In this document: positions 59,980-64,000 of the stretch, one piece after another
Numbering within the stretch: position 1 is the stretch's first letter
How the letters are laid out: each line of letters opens with the position of its first letter
DNA from: Actinomadura harenae
GTDB taxonomy: Bacteria; Actinomycetota; Actinomycetes; Streptosporangiales; Streptosporangiaceae
Direction of reading: 5' to 3'
Length of the DNA stretch: 64,000 bases
Assembly (NCBI RefSeq): GCF_003696215.1
Contig: NZ_RFFG01000008.1
Coordinates: 62,001-126,000 of the forward strand
Notes under the pieces: model-generated
The model's input: only the letters and a program-made list of their open reading frames with translations
Database searches by the model: none
Told to the model about the DNA's origin: nothing
Program-made: the position numbers and the translations under genes

Positions 59980-60738
59980 CTAAGGAAGCTTGGAGTAGGA
60001 GATCGCACCGAGGTACGTCGGCAGCACGATCGAACTCGCGCCCGCCGGTGCGGGCAGACCGCCGAGCTGGTTGAGGAACGCGTTGCCGCTGTCGCCACAT
60101 CCGCTCGCCCCCGGAACGGAGAACGTGTTGTCGACCATCGTTCCCTGGTGAACACCCGGCGCGGCCAGCGTCCATGGGACTCCGGTGATCGGCTGATACG
60201 GAGGCGGGGGCGTGGTGGTTCCGGTGATCAGATGCGCGAAGATGGGATGACCGTCCGTCCCGACCGTGCAGTTACTTCCGAGGTCGGCCCCCGTGAACCT
60301 GATTTTGAATCGGAGATCCAGGCCCGGATAGCCTGGAAGCAAATCAGAGGTACCCGCAGATTCGACTCGGGCATATACAGGCTCCCCCTGCCGAGTCGCT
60401 ACCTGGAACGGTTCGCTGCGCAGTCCGCCAAAGATATTGGCGCCATACCCAGATTCATCAGACCAGGGGCTCCCGAAGGTAGTCTTGAGCGGGCTGTAAA
60501 TATCGTGAGTGACGTTTCCGATTGTCACTTTCGCGCTGGGGGAGATCGTTTCAAAGCAGAACGAGCCGGAGACATCCGCGCCCGCGGGGAGGGACGGGCA
60601 GTCCGCGTAGTCGAAGGTGGGGATCGTATCGGTCAGTGTGGCCTGGCGTGCCTGGGCGGGGGCGGCCGCCAGGCCCAGCGCGGCGGTGGCCACGGCGGTG
60701 GCGCAGAACGCGCGACGTGCTGACTTACTGAGTCTCAT
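59980..60738 (-). CDS. Secreted protein, paralogue B
   Basis: 252 residues. Its signal peptide and first 50 residues are nearly identical to paralogue A at DNA level (TIPTFDYADCPSLPAGADVSGSFC in parts), while the middle region diverges (TFGSPWSDESGYGANIFGGL, DLLPGYPGLDLRFKIR). The same four Cys and the NCTVGTDG and VDNTFSVPGASGC blocks are kept. ATG 60738 has GGAG upstream. Confidence 0.78.
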   Translation of the reverse strand: MRLSKSARRAFCATAVATAALGLAAAPAQARQATLTDTIPTFDYADCPSLPAGADVSGSFCFETISPSAKVTIGNVTHDIYSPLKTTFGSPWSDESGYGANIFGGLRSEPFQVATRQGEPVYARVESAGTSDLLPGYPGLDLRFKIRFTGADLGSNCTVGTDGHPIFAHLITGTTTPPPPYQPITGVPWTLAAPGVHQGTMVDNTFSVPGASGCGDSGNAFLNQLGGLPAPAGASSIVLPTYLGAISYSKLP

Positions 60739-60766
60739 CTTCTCTCCTTCGCGGGGTGCGGGTGGA

Positions 60767-60809
60767 CGAGTCGTGCCCTTCGCTGCGGGTGGGCGGCGGG
60801 CACGACTCG
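60767..60809 (-). terminator. Terminator of paralogue C
   Basis: cgagtcgtgccc (60767-60778) pairs perfectly with gggcacgactcg (60798-60809), 12-bp stem. Confidence 0.75.
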
Positions 60810-60824
60810 GGTGCCTACATTTCG

Positions 60825-61625
60825 CTAGGGAAGCGCGGTGTACGCCTTCTGGCCGATGTACTCGTTGAAGATCATCTGGTTCTTGCCCGCCGCCGACGGG
60901 ATCCCCGCCTGGAGGTTGACGATCGCGTTGACGAGTCCGATGTCCAGGGCGCAGCCCTGGGCGCCGGGGACGGAGAACGTGTTGTCCACGTGGGTCGCCG
61001 AGCGGATCACGAACGGCGTCCTCTGGACGATCGTCGCGGCCTTACCGGTGATCGGAGCGGTACCGGCGGGCGGGTTGGTCGTGCCCGTGGTCAGGTTCAG
61101 CGTGATCGGGTTGCCGCTGCTGCCGATCAGGCACGTACCGCCGAGGAACGGGTTAGTGAGGCGGATCTGCATGCCGAGCGTGATGTGGAAGTCCGGCCCC
61201 GTCGGCTGGTCGAAGACGCCCGCGTACTCCGGCTTGGCGTAGACCGCCGTCACGATGGGGTCACCGAAGATGCCGGGCTGGACCAGCATCTTGTCCGCCT
61301 GCATCTTCCCGAAGATCGGCGTGTACAGCTGCGTGTCCGGGTTCAACGCACTCGCGAACGTCATCTTGATCGGCGACGTGATCTGCTGGTTGAAGTTGCC
61401 CAGCTGGAACGTCCCGCTCGTGACGATCGCCTCCATACAAATGGAGCCTTCCTTCACGTACGGCGCCGGCAACGTCGGGCAGTCCGCGAAGTCGAACGTC
61501 GGAATCGGGTCATCCGCATGCGCGGCCGTCCCCGACATGACACCCGTAACCGTCGCAAGAGCAGCGACACCCGCCGCCGCTCGACGCCAGCCACGCTTTG
61601 TGGACGCGAGTTTCCGCATGGCCAT
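60825..61625 (-). CDS. Secreted protein, paralogue C
   Basis: 266 residues. Signal peptide (KRGWRRAAAGVAALATVTGVMSGTAAHA), then IPTFDFADCPTLPAPYVKEGSICMEAIVTSG, the same start as A and B but a longer mature domain (PIFGKMQADKMLVQPGIFGD; LGGTCLIGSSGNPITLNLTTGTT in parts; HVDNTFSVPGAQGC). Four Cys align with A and B. Nearly identical in DNA to paralogue D over long stretches. Confidence 0.8.
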   Translation of the reverse strand: MAMRKLASTKRGWRRAAAGVAALATVTGVMSGTAAHADDPIPTFDFADCPTLPAPYVKEGSICMEAIVTSGTFQLGNFNQQITSPIKMTFASALNPDTQLYTPIFGKMQADKMLVQPGIFGDPIVTAVYAKPEYAGVFDQPTGPDFHITLGMQIRLTNPFLGGTCLIGSSGNPITLNLTTGTTNPPAGTAPITGKAATIVQRTPFVIRSATHVDNTFSVPGAQGCALDIGLVNAIVNLQAGIPSAAGKNQMIFNEYIGQKAYTALP

Positions 61626-61760
61626 CTCCTTCTTCCCTGCCAGCCCGTCGTCCGGGCTGGAGTCGATTTGAGAAACAGCCCCCGATAAATGCCGTCGGCC
61701 CCGGCCTTCTTCCTGGCAGGTAGCCGACTACCCGCCCTCACATCGGGCGGGGACGTGGAA

Positions 61761-61805
61761 CGGGCCGTGTCCGCACAGGGGTGGTGGTCGCGCGGACACG
61801 GCCCG
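61761..61805 (-). terminator. Terminator of paralogue D
   Basis: cgggccgtgtccgc (61761-61774) pairs perfectly with gcggacacggcccg (61792-61805), a 14-bp stem. Confidence 0.8.
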
Positions 61806-61816
61806 GGTCAACGGAA

Positions 61817-62611
61817 CTACGGGAGAGCCGTGTAGGCCTTCTGCCCGATGTACTCGTTGAAGACCATCTGGTTCTTGCCCGCCGCCGCCGGGACACCGGC
61901 CTGGAGGTTGACGATCGCGTCGACCAGGCCGACTCCGAGCCCGCATCCGTTGGCGCCCGGCACCGCGAAGGTGTTGTCCACGTGGGTCGCCGAGCGGATC
62001 ACGAACGGCGTCCTCTGAACGATCGTCGCGGCCTTACCGGTGATCGGAGCGGTACCCGCCGGCGGGCTGGTCGTGCCCGTGGTCAGGTTCAGCGCGATCG
62101 GGTTGCTGCTGCTACCGATCAGGCAGCTGCCGCCGAGGAACGGGTTGCTCAGACGGATTCGCATGCCGAGCTTGATGTGGAAGTCCGGCCCCGTCGGCTG
62201 GTCGAAGACGCCCGCGTACTCCGGCTGAGCGTAGACCGCCGTCACGATGGGATCACCGAAGATCCCCGGCTGGACCAGCATCTTGCTCGCCTGCATCTTC
62301 CCGAAGATCGGCGTGTACAGCTGCGTGTCCGGGTTCAACGCACTCGCGAACGTCATCTTGATCGGCGACGTGATCTGCTGGTTGAAGCTTCCCAGCTGGA
62401 ACGTCCCGCTCGTGACGATCGCCTCCATACAAATGGAGCCTTCCTTCACGTACGGCGCCGGCAACGTCGGGCAGTCCGCGAAGTCGAACGTCGGAATCGG
62501 GTCATCCGCATGCGCGGCCGTCCCGGACATCAGACCCGCGGTCGTCGCGAGAGCCGCGACACCCGCCGCCATCCCACGCCCCGTCCACTTGGTGAACGAC
62601 TTATTGCGCAT
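61817..62611 (-). CDS. Secreted protein, paralogue D
   Basis: 264 residues, close relative of C: mature start DDPIPTFDFADCPTLPAPY, CMEAIVTSGTFQLGSFNQQI, GSCLIGSSSNPIALNLTTG, VDNTFAVPGANGCGLG (pieces). Signal peptides of C and D differ at the start (MRNKSFTKWTGRG versus MAMRKLASTKRG), so the duplication or gene conversion covered mainly the mature part. ATG 62611 has GAAAGG upstream. Confidence 0.8.
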   Translation of the reverse strand: MRNKSFTKWTGRGMAAGVAALATTAGLMSGTAAHADDPIPTFDFADCPTLPAPYVKEGSICMEAIVTSGTFQLGSFNQQITSPIKMTFASALNPDTQLYTPIFGKMQASKMLVQPGIFGDPIVTAVYAQPEYAGVFDQPTGPDFHIKLGMRIRLSNPFLGGSCLIGSSSNPIALNLTTGTTSPPAGTAPITGKAATIVQRTPFVIRSATHVDNTFAVPGANGCGLGVGLVDAIVNLQAGVPAAAGKNQMVFNEYIGQKAYTALP

Positions 62612-62690
62612 GGCCTTGCCTTTCTCCTCTGTCGGCCCACGGTTGGACCGAAATCGATGGGGAGCGACGACCCGACGACGGCAGGGCGCG

Positions 62691-64000
62691 TCAGGGAGAG
62701 GTGATCTTCTGGTGCGGACTGAACGAGAAGCTGTCGCCGGAAAAATTCCAGCTCGCACTCGGCTGCAAGTCCGGGTCCGGGTTATCACATTGAGAGTGGA
62801 CGCCGACGCTCACCATATTATCGGAAAGACCATCAGGAATGCTGAGTCGATCTCTAGTGGTATCAAGCGTCAGGAGTCCCAATGTGGCTGGCGAATCTGT
62901 CTCATAGTCATTGGCTATGAGATTCAAGCTGAAGTCGCAGCCGTCAGACCCCGCCAACTCGAACTTAACCCCGGCCATAGTCATGGACCATTGACCTGGC
63001 GTTCCTTGATCCCGCCGCATGTGAAGCGTCCAGGGGAAGCCGGTGCCGCGGACCGTGGTCGGAACTCCACCATTAGCTCTTACGCACTTCTTGAACTCGG
63101 CCCCACTAACGGTGGCGACCCGATACATAGACAGGTAGCGCCCACGTTTGAAACTCATCTTCAAGGTCGCGGAGTCACAGCGGACCGAATTGCCGTTCGC
63201 GCCAGTCAAAGTGAATGGACTGACCGTTGCTCGTGCCGCCCCACCTGGGAGAATCGTATACGCGGCCGGTTCCGGCTCGTTCTCGCAGTCCCACGGAATA
63301 TTCGGGCTCGAATTACACCACGGACCGGATTCGATCTTCAGATAGTTACTAGTTCCGGCACTGGTCGCGTCCACGAGAGGCGTCAGGTCTTCCCCAACCC
63401 CGCAGCCACTGAAGCTCGGAACGTATACACGTCCCGTATAGGTACCGCCCATCTCCGGGCTCAACACACCGACACTGGCATTGCCCATATCCGCAGAAAT
63501 GTCCAGTGGAAGTGCGCCAGTATGACAGTTCTCTCCAATTCCCAGCCTGGTGCCGTTTACGGATATTCCTCCGACCCGGAGGTCTACAAATGAGCGCGCA
63601 TAGACACGAGTCTCAAAAGGAACCGGAATGCTGGAATCCAGTGGCGCATCGAGGTATAGATTCGCCATTTCATTGGAGCCGCCAGGTGGGGCCGTCTGCC
63701 TGGTGACCACCGTTGCAGTCGTCGGCATGAATCCAAACCCCAAAGCAGTCCCGGTCGATGGAGTAGTGGCATTACTCCCATAACTCAGGCTTCGGAAATA
63801 GTTATGCGCAAAATCGGGGTGACTCTGGATGCTCATGCGGAATCTGATCTGCGCGCCAACCGGAACGGCGGCCTTCAATTTTCCCAAATTTCCAAATCCT
63901 GCCGCCTTCCCGCACTTGGGTTGACCTTGACGCGGCGGCCTCAGCGGGCCTGGGGTCGTTCCGGGCACCGGAGGGGGCTCCCCCAGGCGGGGGTCTGGAT
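62691..64000 (-). CDS. Large secreted-type beta-rich protein, 5' end cut by the window
   Basis: At least 436 residues; the frame is open to the window edge, with a Pro-rich linker (PPPVPGTTPGPLRPP) at the visible start. Two successive beta-rich domains follow: about one with SFVDLRVGGISVNG, GENCHTGALPLDIS and SGCGVGEDLTPLVD, and a second with KKCVRANGGVPTTVRGTGFPW, GSDGCDFSLNLIAND and SQCDNPDPDLQP, ending SFSFSPHQ. The second resembles the protein at 51319. The DNA is markedly less GC-rich than the rest of the window. Confidence 0.72.
   Translation of the reverse strand, partial: PDPRLGEPPPVPGTTPGPLRPPRQGQPKCGKAAGFGNLGKLKAAVPVGAQIRFRMSIQSHPDFAHNYFRSLSYGSNATTPSTGTALGFGFMPTTATVVTRQTAPPGGSNEMANLYLDAPLDSSIPVPFETRVYARSFVDLRVGGISVNGTRLGIGENCHTGALPLDISADMGNASVGVLSPEMGGTYTGRVYVPSFSGCGVGEDLTPLVDATSAGTSNYLKIESGPWCNSSPNIPWDCENEPEPAAYTILPGGAARATVSPFTLTGANGNSVRCDSATLKMSFKRGRYLSMYRVATVSGAEFKKCVRANGGVPTTVRGTGFPWTLHMRRDQGTPGQWSMTMAGVKFELAGSDGCDFSLNLIANDYETDSPATLGLLTLDTTRDRLSIPDGLSDNMVSVGVHSQCDNPDPDLQPSASWNFSGDSFSFSPHQKITSP

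Noticed and set aside
59184..62611. A composite transposon formed by the repeated secreted genes
   Set aside because: No transposase, terminal inverted repeats or target duplications are visible; the repeats are the genes themselves.

Overview
The window is about 64 kb of very GC-rich DNA with GTG starts, tight ATGA/GTGA gene overlaps and actinobacterial gene families: a complete mce lipid-import operon, DUF397/XRE cassettes, an F420-type DUF385 oxidoreductase, a family 2B encapsulin and an IdeR/DmdR-type iron box. This points to a soil-type actinomycete, probably near Actinomadura or other Streptosporangiales; the genus is inference from gene content only.

Layout. 0-15 kb: the 5' part of a family 2B encapsulin shell gene, a small membrane protein, lpdA, a DDAH-like amidinohydrolase, a PTP-type phosphatase, a WS/DGAT acyltransferase, ung, plsC and a DUF5925-like AAA ATPase. 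Then comes a 1.2 kb stretch without a credible gene, packed with ~54 bp repeats and hairpins that share a CCCC loop. After it an iron box sits between divergent genes for a DUF2470 protein and a ribosomal protein S4, followed by a TauD-type dioxygenase. 15-26 kb: a nine-gene mce operon on the minus strand (yrbEA-yrbEB-mceA-F-mam) with a divergent MarR regulator. 26-48 kb: housekeeping and regulatory genes (lytic transglycosylase-like protein, two TetR regulators, nitronate monooxygenase/DUF385 pair, MFS with divergent LysR, serine hydrolase, two-component system divergent from an ABC exporter operon, TPR-like proteins, a frameshifted Rpn-like nuclease with a truncated copy beside it, an MBL hydrolase divergent from an XRE-cupin regulator).

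48-64 kb is accessory DNA. Two XRE(DUF5753)-DUF397 regulatory cassettes flank a translationally coupled operon: twin-arginine small protein, chymotrypsin-fold protease, trans-polyprenyl diphosphate synthase, and a geranylgeranyl-reductase-like flavoprotein whose C-terminal half aligns without gaps to a polyprenyl synthase that has lost its aspartate motifs. I consider this operon the best candidate for an undescribed system. Beyond it lies an array of four secreted paralogues in two closely related pairs, each gene or pair ending in its own hairpin, and a larger, less GC-rich secreted protein cut by the window edge.

Convergent gene pairs are usually separated by one strong shared hairpin or overlap at their stop codons. 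No tRNA, rRNA, CRISPR array or insertion sequence was recognised.
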